Source: Bdellovibrionales bacterium
GTDB lineage: Bacteria; Pseudomonadota; Alphaproteobacteria; UBA9219
Reading direction: 5' to 3'
Assembly (NCBI GenBank): GCA_041662785.1
Contig: JBAZRW010000002.1
Location: 124,001-188,000 of the forward strand
DNA: 64,000 nt
Below the pieces are notes generated by a model. The model was not told the DNA's origin. It saw only the letters and a program-made list of their open reading frames with translations, and did not search any database. The position numbers were made by a program, and so were the translations under genes. Below are positions 24,446-32,990 of the stretch, piece by piece (positions within the stretch are counted from its first letter, which is position 1; each line of letters starts with the position of its first letter).

Positions 24446-27286
24446 TCAGCCTGCTGTTTCAGGCGGTGGGGCGGGGAGGTGTGATTCGCCTGAGCCTAGT
24501 GTGCTCTGGCTTTCGTTTTCCTTCAACAGTTTAGAGAGGGCCTTTTGTACATCGGCAAGGCGATAAGGCTTTTCAATAACAGGTACGGGCGTTTCACTCA
24601 AGAAGGCGTTGACATGAGGAGACAGCGTATCGCCCGTTACATAGATGATTTTGTTTAAGTATTGGGGCAGATTTTTCTTAAGTTCCGCATACATTGTCGG
24701 GCCATCCATCACGGGCATCCGCAAATCGCTGATAATAACGTCAAAGGGCTTTTTCCTAAGTTTATCGAGGGCAATCGCGCCATTGGCCGCCAAATCAATG
24801 TCATGACCTTGGGGATCCAACAAATCCGCCAAGGTTTGGGCAAGCTCCACCTCGTCATCAACAAGAAGGATTGAGAGTTTGCCGTAGGTTGTTTCCTCGT
24901 TAGCGGGGGCGGCTTCCTCTGGCAGTTGGTCGAGGGAGGCCACGGGCAATTCGATGGTAAAGGTCGCGCCGCCGCCCTGTGTGTCCTCAAGACGCATCAC
25001 GCCGCCATGATTTTCGATAATGCTTTGACAAAGGGCTAGCCCGACGCCCGTGCCGCCGACGCTGCCCTTGGTCGTGAAGAACGGTTCAAAGATACGCTTT
25101 TGAAGCTCAGCGGGAACACCGGGGCCCGTGTCGATAAAGGATAGGACAATGGGCCCTCCCTCACGCAGGGCGGAGCGAATGGTCAGGTTGCGTGCCCCTT
25201 CAAAGTTGCGCATGGCTTGCGCGGCGTTGAGAGCGAGGTTGGTGAAGACTTGGGTTAATTGATCGTCATCGCCGACGATAGAGGGTAAGTTGTCCTCAAG
25301 CTCCAGCTTCAGTGTCACGTTTTCGTTACGGAATTGATAGGTGAGCAATTCCAGCGAGGCATGGATAATGTCGTTAAGCGCGACGTTTTTGTGCTCTGGC
25401 GCTTTGCGCCGCGCCAAGGAAAGAAAGCTTTTCACGATGCGCGAGCAACGATCCGCGGCCTTAAAGATTTTCTCGGCGCGTGTTTTTGTTTTCTCTTCCT
25501 TTTGGTTTTCCATGAGCAGGGTCGTTTGCCCCATAACGACGGACAAAGGATTATTCAGCTCGTGCGCGACGCCAGCCAAAAGACCGCCTAGCGCCGCCAT
25601 CTTTTCGCTTTGTTGCAACGCTTCTTGCTGCATGGCGATTTTGACTTCCGCTTTCTTGCGTTCGGTCAGGTCATAAAGACCGATGACCATCGCCGCTTCG
25701 TTCTGATAGTTGATGCGTCGTGCCGATAACGCGGCGGGCAGGGGGTCGCCATCGCCTCGCGACAGCATCACTTCCTTCATATTGACTTCTTGGCCTGAGG
25801 TAATGGCCTCATGAATCTCTTTTCTCTCCAGCGCACGCACTAAAAAGCGGTCTAGCGTATGGCTGATCAACGTGGCATGCGGAAGACCCAGCAGGTTTTC
25901 GGCCCCTGGGCTGGCATACAGGATGGCGTTGTCCTGTAGCTTGATGATGAGAACGGGGACTGGGTGGGCCTCGGTAATGCTGCGGAACCGCACCTCGCTG
26001 GCGCGAAGGGCTGACTCGCTGCGTTTGCGTTGCGTGACGTCGCCAATCGATCCTACCAGACGCTGGATATGGGTCGAGTTTGTTGGCTTAACAGCCACCA
26101 TTTTGGTGTGAATCCAATGCATCTCGGCATTGCTGTAGCGCACGCGGTATTCAAAACTTACGGTCGAGGTTCCGGCGGCGTACTTCAGCTTACGCAAAGC
26201 TTTCATGATCAAAAGGCGATCCGGCGCATAGACAAGACTGAGCCATTCCTTAAAGCTTTTGGGGCTTAACGGGCGTGGTAGATTGGTGATGCGACGAAAT
26301 TGTTCCGAGATATAAAAGGTATTGAGGTTTCGATCCCAATCGAAAAGACCTTCGTTGGAGCCTCGCGCCGCTAACGAAAAACGCTCGTTACTGACCTCCA
26401 GCGCCTTTTCTTTTTCTTCCTGACGTGTGGCGAATTGTCCGGCAATAACGATGGCGAACATCATCGCCGCAATAGCATATCCCATATACATAAAATTCTT
26501 GGCGGTATCCAAACTGTCGATGAGTCCTAAATCATACAGCGGCATGGCCATGGAGCCGACCAAAAAGGCCGTAAAGGCCGTTAAGTGGCTTAGGGCTCCG
26601 TTGACTCCCATTTGCAGCGTTATAAGGCCGATGGCCAATGCTAAAGAAACGGACAAGGATCCTAAAGTGGGGAGGATAAAGCGCACATCGCTACTAAGTG
26701 AGGCAATAGCCAGAACCAGAATCTGCGTTAGGGCAAAGACGATAAGTGGCGTTTTCATAAAGGGCGTGTTGGTATCGACCTCTAGGAAGGCGTAGGTAAA
26801 AAGGAGGCTGAAAAAAAAGGATAGGATCAGGCTATAGTTTTGCAGCAGGCTGACCATGTTGGCGCTGTAGATACCCATAAGTTGAAGCATGGAGTCATTC
26901 GTGCTGGCCATATTGATGCCGAGGCAGAGCAAAAGCAGCATCAGAAAGATTTGACTGCGATCACGAATAACAGCCCAAATAAAAAACAGGTACATCGCCG
27001 CCGTCATCATCACGCCGATGAAAAGCCCAAAAACAAGATCGGGGGTGTGATTGACAAAAAGGGGCGCAGCCGTTTCCTGTGGAAAAACACTTGGCATTGA
27101 GGATTGGAGCGTTTGGGAACTATTCGCAAAAACAGGAGGAATCATAAGAAAAAAAGCCCCCCAAAAGGCAGCCCCAAGCCTTAGGGCGCGCGTCTGTAAA
27201 AGGGTGCGCCACAAAGTATTGGGGAGTAGAAGGGTTTTTTTGAGTATAAACACAGATGATAGGCCGTTTTCTAATAGAGCGTTCAC
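24446..27286 (-). CDS. membrane hybrid histidine kinase with PAS and receiver domains
   Basis: This 946-residue protein has about seven to eight transmembrane helices in residues 30-310. Two PAS domains follow (about 310-425 and 430-545; EYRVRYSNAEMHWIHTKM is a PAS/PAC core). Then come a dimerisation domain with phospho-accepting His575 (VAHELNNPL), an HATPase domain with NLALNAAQAM, DTGPGVP and GTGVGLAL, and a C-terminal receiver with Asp854 (IISDLRMP). It should autophosphorylate and either pass phosphate to the REC-EAL protein downstream or signal through its own receiver. A CtrA-type box lies 88 bp upstream of its start, facing malic enzyme as well. The ligand is unknown. Confidence 0.92.
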   Translation of the reverse strand: MNALLENGLSSVFILKKTLLLPNTLWRTLLQTRALRLGAAFWGAFFLMIPPVFANSSQTLQSSMPSVFPQETAAPLFVNHTPDLVFGLFIGVMMTAAMYLFFIWAVIRDRSQIFLMLLLLCLGINMASTNDSMLQLMGIYSANMVSLLQNYSLILSFFFSLLFTYAFLEVDTNTPFMKTPLIVFALTQILVLAIASLSSDVRFILPTLGSLSVSLALAIGLITLQMGVNGALSHLTAFTAFLVGSMAMPLYDLGLIDSLDTAKNFMYMGYAIAAMMFAIVIAGQFATRQEEKEKALEVSNERFSLAARGSNEGLFDWDRNLNTFYISEQFRRITNLPRPLSPKSFKEWLSLVYAPDRLLIMKALRKLKYAAGTSTVSFEYRVRYSNAEMHWIHTKMVAVKPTNSTHIQRLVGSIGDVTQRKRSESALRASEVRFRSITEAHPVPVLIIKLQDNAILYASPGAENLLGLPHATLISHTLDRFLVRALERKEIHEAITSGQEVNMKEVMLSRGDGDPLPAALSARRINYQNEAAMVIGLYDLTERKKAEVKIAMQQEALQQSEKMAALGGLLAGVAHELNNPLSVVMGQTTLLMENQKEEKTKTRAEKIFKAADRCSRIVKSFLSLARRKAPEHKNVALNDIIHASLELLTYQFRNENVTLKLELEDNLPSIVGDDDQLTQVFTNLALNAAQAMRNFEGARNLTIRSALREGGPIVLSFIDTGPGVPAELQKRIFEPFFTTKGSVGGTGVGLALCQSIIENHGGVMRLEDTQGGGATFTIELPVASLDQLPEEAAPANEETTYGKLSILLVDDEVELAQTLADLLDPQGHDIDLAANGAIALDKLRKKPFDVIISDLRMPVMDGPTMYAELKKNLPQYLNKIIYVTGDTLSPHVNAFLSETPVPVIEKPYRLADVQKALSKLLKENESQSTLGSGESHLPAPPPETAG

Positions 27287-27373
27287 TTTATTGTAGAGTT
27301 GAACTTGCTAAAAACTTCCTAAGACGCGTCCATTGGAATCAACGCGTTATAAGAATAAAAACTGGCCATCTGT

Positions 27374-27389
27374 TTAATATCCTGTTAAC
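27374..27389. promoter_or_regulatory. exact CtrA-type box between hybrid kinase and malic enzyme genes
   Basis: TTAA-TATCCTG-TTAAC matches the full CtrA consensus TTAA-N7-TTAAC. It lies in the divergent region, 88 bp from the kinase start and about 57 bp from the malic enzyme start. CtrA control is inferred from the consensus and from the presence of ctrA in this genome. Confidence 0.5.
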
Positions 27390-27445
27390 GTCCCGCCCAC
27401 CTTTTGGATTCCCCTTTTTTCATTGTTAACGAGGACGTTACGACC

Positions 27446-28735
27446 ATGACCGAGAAACCTGCCCGCATCACCGATGAAGAAGCCCTTGCCCTGCACGCCA
27501 ATGGTCGCCCTGGTAAGCTTCAGATTATGCCAACCAAGCCGCTGGCCAATGCGCGGGACTTGTCTTTGGCTTATTCGCCGGGCGTGGCGGCTCCTTGCTT
27601 AAAGATTCAAGAAGATCCGTCTAAGGCCTATGACTATACGGCCAAGGGAAACATTGTCGCCATCATTTCGAACGGTACGGCTGTTTTGGGCCTTGGCAAT
27701 CTGGGGGCTCTGGCGGGTAAGCCCGTGATGGAAGGCAAGGCGGTTTTGTTCAAGCGCTTTGCGGATATCGACGGCATTGATCTTGAAGTCGACACCGAAA
27801 ATGTTGAAGAGTTCATCAACTGCGTGCGTTTTTTGGGGCCTTCCTTCGGTGGCATCAACCTAGAGGACATCAAGGCACCGGAATGCTTTGAGATTGAAAA
27901 GCGGTTGGCGGCCATGATGGATATTCCCGTTTTTCATGACGATCAGCATGGTACGGCGATCATCGCCAGCGCTGGCCTTTTGAACGGGCTAGAGCTTACG
28001 GGTCGCAAGATCGAGACGACCAAGATGGTGATCAACGGCGCTGGCGCGGCGGCGATTGCCTGCGCCACGTTGTTCAAAAGCATTGGGTTGAAGGCTGAAA
28101 ACATCATCATGTGTGACACCAAGGGCGTGATTTATAAGGGACGGACGGAGTCCATGAATCCTCATAAAGAAGCCTTTGCTGTTGAGACAACGGCGCGGAC
28201 GTTGGCCGAGGCTGTTGCGGGCGCGGACGTTTTCCTTGGCCTTTCAGCCAAGGGCGCGATGACGCAGGACATGGTGAAAAGCATGGCGGCCAAGCCCCTT
28301 ATCTTTGCGATGGCTAACCCCAATCCCGAAATCACGCCCGAAGAAGTCGCCGCTGTTCGTGACGATGCGATTATGGCGACGGGACGTTCGGACTATCCGA
28401 ACCAGATCAACAACGTCCTTGGTTTTCCCTATATTTTCCGTGGAGCGCTGGACGTTCGCGCCTCATGCGTCAATCAGGAGATGAAGATTGCGGCGGTCAA
28501 AGCCATCGCGGCGCTAGCGCACGAAGAAGTGCCCGCCGAGGTAAAGGCGGCCTATGAAGGGCGTGATCTTGTTTTTGGGGCTGGTTACATCATCCCGACG
28601 CCGTTCGATCCCCGCATGATGACGCGTGTGCCACCCGCCGTGGCGCAGGCCGCCATGGACACCAAGGTTGCGCGTAAGCCTTTGACCGATATGAATGCCT
28701 ATATAAAGGTTTTAGAGGCTCGTCAGCGCGGTTAA
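27446..28735 (+). CDS. short-form malic enzyme (oxaloacetate-decarboxylating)
   Basis: This 429-residue protein has the malic enzyme domains. SLAYSPGVAAPC, the YTAKGN..AIISNGTAVLGLGNLG segment, EDI.APECFEIE and FHDDQHGTAI form the catalytic part, and INGAGAAAIACA is the NAD(P)-binding loop. It converts malate to pyruvate and CO2, reducing NAD(P). Alphaproteobacterial MaeB-type enzymes usually carry a C-terminal phosphotransacetylase-like domain and have about 750 residues; that domain is missing here, and the frame ends cleanly in a normal stop. The ATG at 27446 is preferred to an upstream start. Confidence 0.93.
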   Translation: MTEKPARITDEEALALHANGRPGKLQIMPTKPLANARDLSLAYSPGVAAPCLKIQEDPSKAYDYTAKGNIVAIISNGTAVLGLGNLGALAGKPVMEGKAVLFKRFADIDGIDLEVDTENVEEFINCVRFLGPSFGGINLEDIKAPECFEIEKRLAAMMDIPVFHDDQHGTAIIASAGLLNGLELTGRKIETTKMVINGAGAAAIACATLFKSIGLKAENIIMCDTKGVIYKGRTESMNPHKEAFAVETTARTLAEAVAGADVFLGLSAKGAMTQDMVKSMAAKPLIFAMANPNPEITPEEVAAVRDDAIMATGRSDYPNQINNVLGFPYIFRGALDVRASCVNQEMKIAAVKAIAALAHEEVPAEVKAAYEGRDLVFGAGYIIPTPFDPRMMTRVPPAVAQAAMDTKVARKPLTDMNAYIKVLEARQRG

Positions 28736-28821
28736 CCCAATCGTAACGCTCTTGGCCGTATACATAATCGGTTATATTTCCGAGGGAACCTCCCTCGGTT
28801 TGCGGTAAGGACGTTTGTTTC

Positions 28822-30141
28822 ATGGGTTTAGTAACGCAGGAAGAGCTTGAGCCTATGCTTGGGCTGCATGAGCGGTTCTTGAAGGGGCTTAACAACTCCC
28901 ATCGCCTTGATTTGACGATGGCGCACGCGCGCAATCTTGACTTCTCCAAACGTCTCCTCAGTGAGGGCGACTTTGTCGGCTCGATCATGGATGGCAGTTG
29001 TTTTGCGGAAAGCACCGTGCAACGCGCCAACTTTTTTGGGGCGAACCTAAACCGCTGTGATTTCCAGAAGGCTGATTTGATACAGGCGGATTTGCGCGGG
29101 GCGCATATGCGGGCCGCTGACTTTACCGGTGCGATCCTGACCGAGGCCAATTTTGGGGAAGGCTCGCTTTTGCAACGCGGCGGTGACGGGGACATCGCCC
29201 CCGTTCACGATCAAGGCAGCCAAAAGTCACGTATGAAGGATACAGTCTTTCGTCATGCCTCGGCTGAGCGCGCACGTTTTTCTAGCGCTGTGGCGCTTTC
29301 AACGGATCTTAGCTTTGCCAACTTTCGCGGCGCGAAACTGTCGGGCGTAAACTTTGCAGGCAGCAATCTGCGCGGTGTTTCCTTTTCCCAGGCGGATTTG
29401 AGTAACTGCGATTTTTCGGGAACCAACATGAACTCGGTTATTCTCAGCGGCGCGATCCTTAAGGGCGCGACGTTTGAGAAGGCTGACCTAACCGCCAGCG
29501 TCATCGATATGAGCGATTATTCGCATGTTTCCGTGATGACGGATAAACTGCCTCGCAATCTGGAGCATTTGGATATCGAGATTCAAGAAATCCTTTCCAA
29601 TCATCATTTATGGATTAGCTCAATCGGTAGGCAGGGGGCTCAAGCCGATCTGTCGGGTGTCAATTTGGCCTCGGCGGTATTGAATGGCGTTCAGTTGCAA
29701 GCCGCTAATTTGAAGAATGCGCTGCTGCGCCACGCGTCTTTTAATAGCGGGACGTTTTCTATGGCCGATTTGTCAGGCTGCAACGCTGCTGGCGCACAAT
29801 TCCTTAAAGCGGATTGTCGTGGCATCAACTTTTGCGAAGCGGCTTTGGAAGAGATCGATATGCGTGAGGCCAATTGTTCGCCCATGTCGATTATGACGGG
29901 TTTTTCAGGCTCGCGTCCTGTCAGTTGGCCTGCTAATTTTTCACAATGCAGCCTTCGGTACAGTAAAATGAATGGGGCCAACTTGAGCTTTGGCAACTTT
30001 GAAGGGGCTCTCCTCACGCATGCTGATTTGCGCGATGCCAATCTTGAGGAAGCGAACTTGGTCGATGCCGATCTAACAGGCGCAGATTTGCGTGGCGCCA
30101 ATTTGAATAAGGCAGATACGCGCGGCGCTATAGGTTTATGA
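28822..30141 (+). CDS. pentapeptide-repeat protein with two His/aromatic modules
   Basis: This 439-residue protein is built mainly of A(D/N)LxX pentapeptide repeats, which form a right-handed quadrilateral beta-helix. The blocks run from about residues 35-105, 130-230 and 270-439. Two non-repeat modules share a pattern His-x-x-aromatic followed by Gly and then a repeat start: one at residues 17-30 (LHERFLKG), one at about 259-275 (HHLWISSIGRQG). A second protein at 60.1-61.4 kb has the same layout. There is no signal peptide. It starts an operon with the unknown 373-aa gene (10 bp gap) and the U32 gene. Function unknown. Confidence 0.88.
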   Translation: MGLVTQEELEPMLGLHERFLKGLNNSHRLDLTMAHARNLDFSKRLLSEGDFVGSIMDGSCFAESTVQRANFFGANLNRCDFQKADLIQADLRGAHMRAADFTGAILTEANFGEGSLLQRGGDGDIAPVHDQGSQKSRMKDTVFRHASAERARFSSAVALSTDLSFANFRGAKLSGVNFAGSNLRGVSFSQADLSNCDFSGTNMNSVILSGAILKGATFEKADLTASVIDMSDYSHVSVMTDKLPRNLEHLDIEIQEILSNHHLWISSIGRQGAQADLSGVNLASAVLNGVQLQAANLKNALLRHASFNSGTFSMADLSGCNAAGAQFLKADCRGINFCEAALEEIDMREANCSPMSIMTGFSGSRPVSWPANFSQCSLRYSKMNGANLSFGNFEGALLTHADLRDANLEEANLVDADLTGADLRGANLNKADTRGAIGL

Positions 30142-30151
30142 GGGAATTTCG

Positions 30152-31273
30152 ATGGCAAACAAATATCTAAAACCGATGCTGGACACGGGAAGCCCCCGTG
30201 TTTTCAACTGCAATGAAATGTCGCGCCGCGTTCTGGCAGTCAACCCAGAGGCGGCCCTTTTCTTTCGCAACAAAGCGCTCAATCAAATTGTTTTGATTAA
30301 AGATGCAGTGCCCGAAAACGAACGCGTTGCAGGCATGGTTGCGGTCGGGATGAAGCTTTATTTCCCTTTTAACCAGAACGACATTTATGAAGGTGGACGC
30401 ACCATTTTTCTGCATAGCAAAGGCGTGGAAAGCGCCATCACGGATTATTGTGGCGAAGGAGCCGTGACGCCTGACTCGCTTGCCCATGATATGAAGATGC
30501 TGTCGATTTTGAATCATATTCCTTCTTTGGATCCTTTCTTGATGAAGGATGTTTTTTTGCGCGAGGGCATGACAATTGACGAGGCTTATTTCGAGGTAAG
30601 CGCCGAGATGTGGGCTGAAATCGAACTCTTCATGCTTCAAAAGTTTGAGCCGTTGATCATGGCCGCTTTTCCTGAGGCCCAGTCGTCGGATGAGAAGGCG
30701 CGTTTACTGATCGACAAGATTTGGGAAGCACGTGACCTTGAGGCGTTGATGCCGCTTATTGAAGGCTTCCGTCTTCCTAAAGAACGTGCTTTGGATATTT
30801 TTGCGTCGTGGAAGGGCATTGTTTATTACACCTATCAATATGCGCGGGAGCAGCCTCACTTTGTTGAGCTTTTGAAATGGGTCAAAGATAATGAGACTCT
30901 TCCCGCTGGTCTGACGGCTGCCGAGATCAAAGATTTTACAACCATGATGACGATGATCCGCGACCAACTGCGAACGGAGTGGCAAAAGACGGATCAGATC
31001 GTAAAGGACTATCAGACCAGCTATGACAAGATGTTTAAGGACAGGACGGGCTCGGCGGATTTCTTGGCCTTTTTGAAAAACAGCGACAAGATTTATTGGG
31101 AAATCGGCAACTGCCTTGGCAAGGTCGACCACGCCCTTTATTGCTGGGATGTTATGTCGTCCCGTTATAATGATCGCAAAACGCCGTGGCCCGCTAGTCA
31201 GGAAATCTTTCGTTTGTTGGCTCAAGTCTTGGAGCCGGAGAAGAAACAAACAACCAGCGCGGCATGGACGTGA
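30152..31273 (+). CDS. uncharacterised protein encoded with pentapeptide-repeat and U32 genes
   Basis: This 373-residue protein has no family I recognise. It is predicted soluble and mostly alpha-helical, with no signal peptide or membrane segment. The N-terminal third is mixed alpha/beta (FNCNEMSRRVLAVNPEAALF, then a GMKLYFPFNQNDIYEGGR strand region). The rest is helical with many Trp, Tyr and Met residues. GAG-GGAATTTCG precedes the ATG. Its 3' end overlaps the U32 gene by 10 bp, so translation is coupled. Conserved clustering would suggest a role with one of its neighbours, but none can be stated. Confidence 0.8.
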   Translation: MANKYLKPMLDTGSPRVFNCNEMSRRVLAVNPEAALFFRNKALNQIVLIKDAVPENERVAGMVAVGMKLYFPFNQNDIYEGGRTIFLHSKGVESAITDYCGEGAVTPDSLAHDMKMLSILNHIPSLDPFLMKDVFLREGMTIDEAYFEVSAEMWAEIELFMLQKFEPLIMAAFPEAQSSDEKARLLIDKIWEARDLEALMPLIEGFRLPKERALDIFASWKGIVYYTYQYAREQPHFVELLKWVKDNETLPAGLTAAEIKDFTTMMTMIRDQLRTEWQKTDQIVKDYQTSYDKMFKDRTGSADFLAFLKNSDKIYWEIGNCLGKVDHALYCWDVMSSRYNDRKTPWPASQEIFRLLAQVLEPEKKQTTSAAWT

Positions 31274-32913
31274 CGACCGAACTTTTGATGCCGGCCGGCT
31301 CGCTGGAAAAGCTGAAGGTTGCCATTCTTTATGGGGCCGATGCCGTTTATATGGGCACGCCCGACCTGTCGCTGCGCACGCGATCCAATTTTACATTACA
31401 GGATGTGGTTGAGGGCGTGGCGTTTGCGCATGCTCATGGCAAACGCGCCTATCTGACGCTCAACCTGTTTGCGCATAACCACGATGTTGAAAAATTGCCG
31501 GACTATGTGGAAACGATCCGCAAGGTTGCCCCCGATGGCGTCATTGTCGCGGATCCGGGAGTGTTCCAGTTTGTCCGCAAGAACGCGCCAGATCTAGAGA
31601 TTCATATCTCGACCCAAGCGAATGTTTGCTCAGCGGCAGCGGTTACGTTTTGGCAAGAGATGGGCGCAAGCCTTGTCGTGCTGGCGCGTGAGGTGTCGTT
31701 TGCCGAGCTTAAGGAAATCCGCGCTGCGTGCCCCGATGTGAAGTTGGAAGCCTTTGTCCACGGCGCGATGTGCATGACCTATTCGGGGCGTTGTTTGCTG
31801 TCGAACTATTTGGCCGAACGCGGCGCGAACCAAGGCAACTGCGCCAATTCCTGCCGTTGGCATTACAAGGTGCGAATGCGCCTGAAGGACGGCACGCTCA
31901 AAGAGCTGGAGTTGAACGAACAGACGCGTGAGCTGTTTGATTTCTTCTTGGTCGAAGAGCAGCGGCCCGATGAGTTTTTAGAAATCGAAGAGAACGAGCG
32001 CGGATCGTACATCCTCAACAGCAAGGATTTGTGCTTGATGCCGCGCCTTGACGAGATTTTGGCGATAGGTATCGATTCCTTGAAGGTCGAAGGGCGCAAC
32101 CGCAGCGCTTATTACGCCGCCGTGACCGCTCGTGCTTATCGCATGGCGATAGACGCGTGGCGGCGCGATCCAGAAGGCTGGCGGCCTGATGACTATATGC
32201 GTGGGCTTTTGACGCTGCCGACGCGTGGTTATTCCTTGGCGTTTCATGAAGGCCGCCTCAGCCATCACGCGCATAACTATGAGGACACGCACACGCTGTC
32301 CGCGTGGGACTACGCGGGAATCGTGGTCGAGGTAACAGACGACGCCTTTATTTTGGACATTAAAAACAGGCTCTCGCAAGGTGATGTTTTAGAGTTTATT
32401 CCTCCCGATGCGGGCGAGCCTTTGTTGCTGCGCATTTATGAGTTTGAGGATATCGCTCATCGTCGCACGACGCATGAGGAAGGCATCCACGCGGGGCAAA
32501 AACCGCGCCTGCGGATTCCGTTCTCGTGGTTCCATGAAGAGGACGCCGAGGTAATCAAAAAGCGCTTTCCGCCCTACACAATCGTGCGCAAGGAACGCGC
32601 CTTAAGCGAGGATGAAGTGGCGCGTCTTAAGTTGGATAAGGTCGCCTCACAGGTGGAGGTGGGCCGCGCCAACGAAGAGGAATATCAGACGAAGCGCGAC
32701 GCGCTTGTCGAGGCGTTGCAGGAGACGAACAGCGGCAAGACGTTCCGCTCGCCGCGTTTGGGCGTTGAGGGCTGCTGCGGGCGTGGCTGTAACGGCTGCC
32801 AGCATTTCTGGCATGATGAGCGCTTTGCCAAAGCCCGCGATCTTCTCCGCACAAAGAAGCAAGGCGTTTTGCTAAGCGGGGAAGAAGCGAAAATGCCCGA
32901 AAAAGGGCTTTAA
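31264..32913 (+). CDS. U32-family protein (TrhP/RlhA-like RNA hydroxylation factor) with Cys-rich tail
   Basis: This 549-residue protein begins with ELLMPAGSLEKLKVAILYGADAVYMG, typical of the YegQ/TrhP branch of peptidase family U32. It has the family Cys set in HGAMCMTYSGRC and GNCANSCRW. Characterised relatives in E. coli hydroxylate tRNA uridine-34 (TrhP) or 23S rRNA (RlhA), so RNA modification is likelier than proteolysis. The C-terminal extension contains Cys504, 505, 509 and 512 in the pattern CC-x3-C-x2-C followed by QHFWHDE, which may bind a metal or Fe-S cluster. It is the last gene of the 28.8-32.9 kb operon. Confidence 0.85.
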   Translation: MDVTTELLMPAGSLEKLKVAILYGADAVYMGTPDLSLRTRSNFTLQDVVEGVAFAHAHGKRAYLTLNLFAHNHDVEKLPDYVETIRKVAPDGVIVADPGVFQFVRKNAPDLEIHISTQANVCSAAAVTFWQEMGASLVVLAREVSFAELKEIRAACPDVKLEAFVHGAMCMTYSGRCLLSNYLAERGANQGNCANSCRWHYKVRMRLKDGTLKELELNEQTRELFDFFLVEEQRPDEFLEIEENERGSYILNSKDLCLMPRLDEILAIGIDSLKVEGRNRSAYYAAVTARAYRMAIDAWRRDPEGWRPDDYMRGLLTLPTRGYSLAFHEGRLSHHAHNYEDTHTLSAWDYAGIVVEVTDDAFILDIKNRLSQGDVLEFIPPDAGEPLLLRIYEFEDIAHRRTTHEEGIHAGQKPRLRIPFSWFHEEDAEVIKKRFPPYTIVRKERALSEDEVARLKLDKVASQVEVGRANEEEYQTKRDALVEALQETNSGKTFRSPRLGVEGCCGRGCNGCQHFWHDERFAKARDLLRTKKQGVLLSGEEAKMPEKGL

Positions 32914-32990
32914 ACGTCAAATTCCTCGCAAACAGGCAAAGTATGCTATAGAAAGGGGCTTGCCCTGTGGTTTCTTTGAGTTTTTTGACA

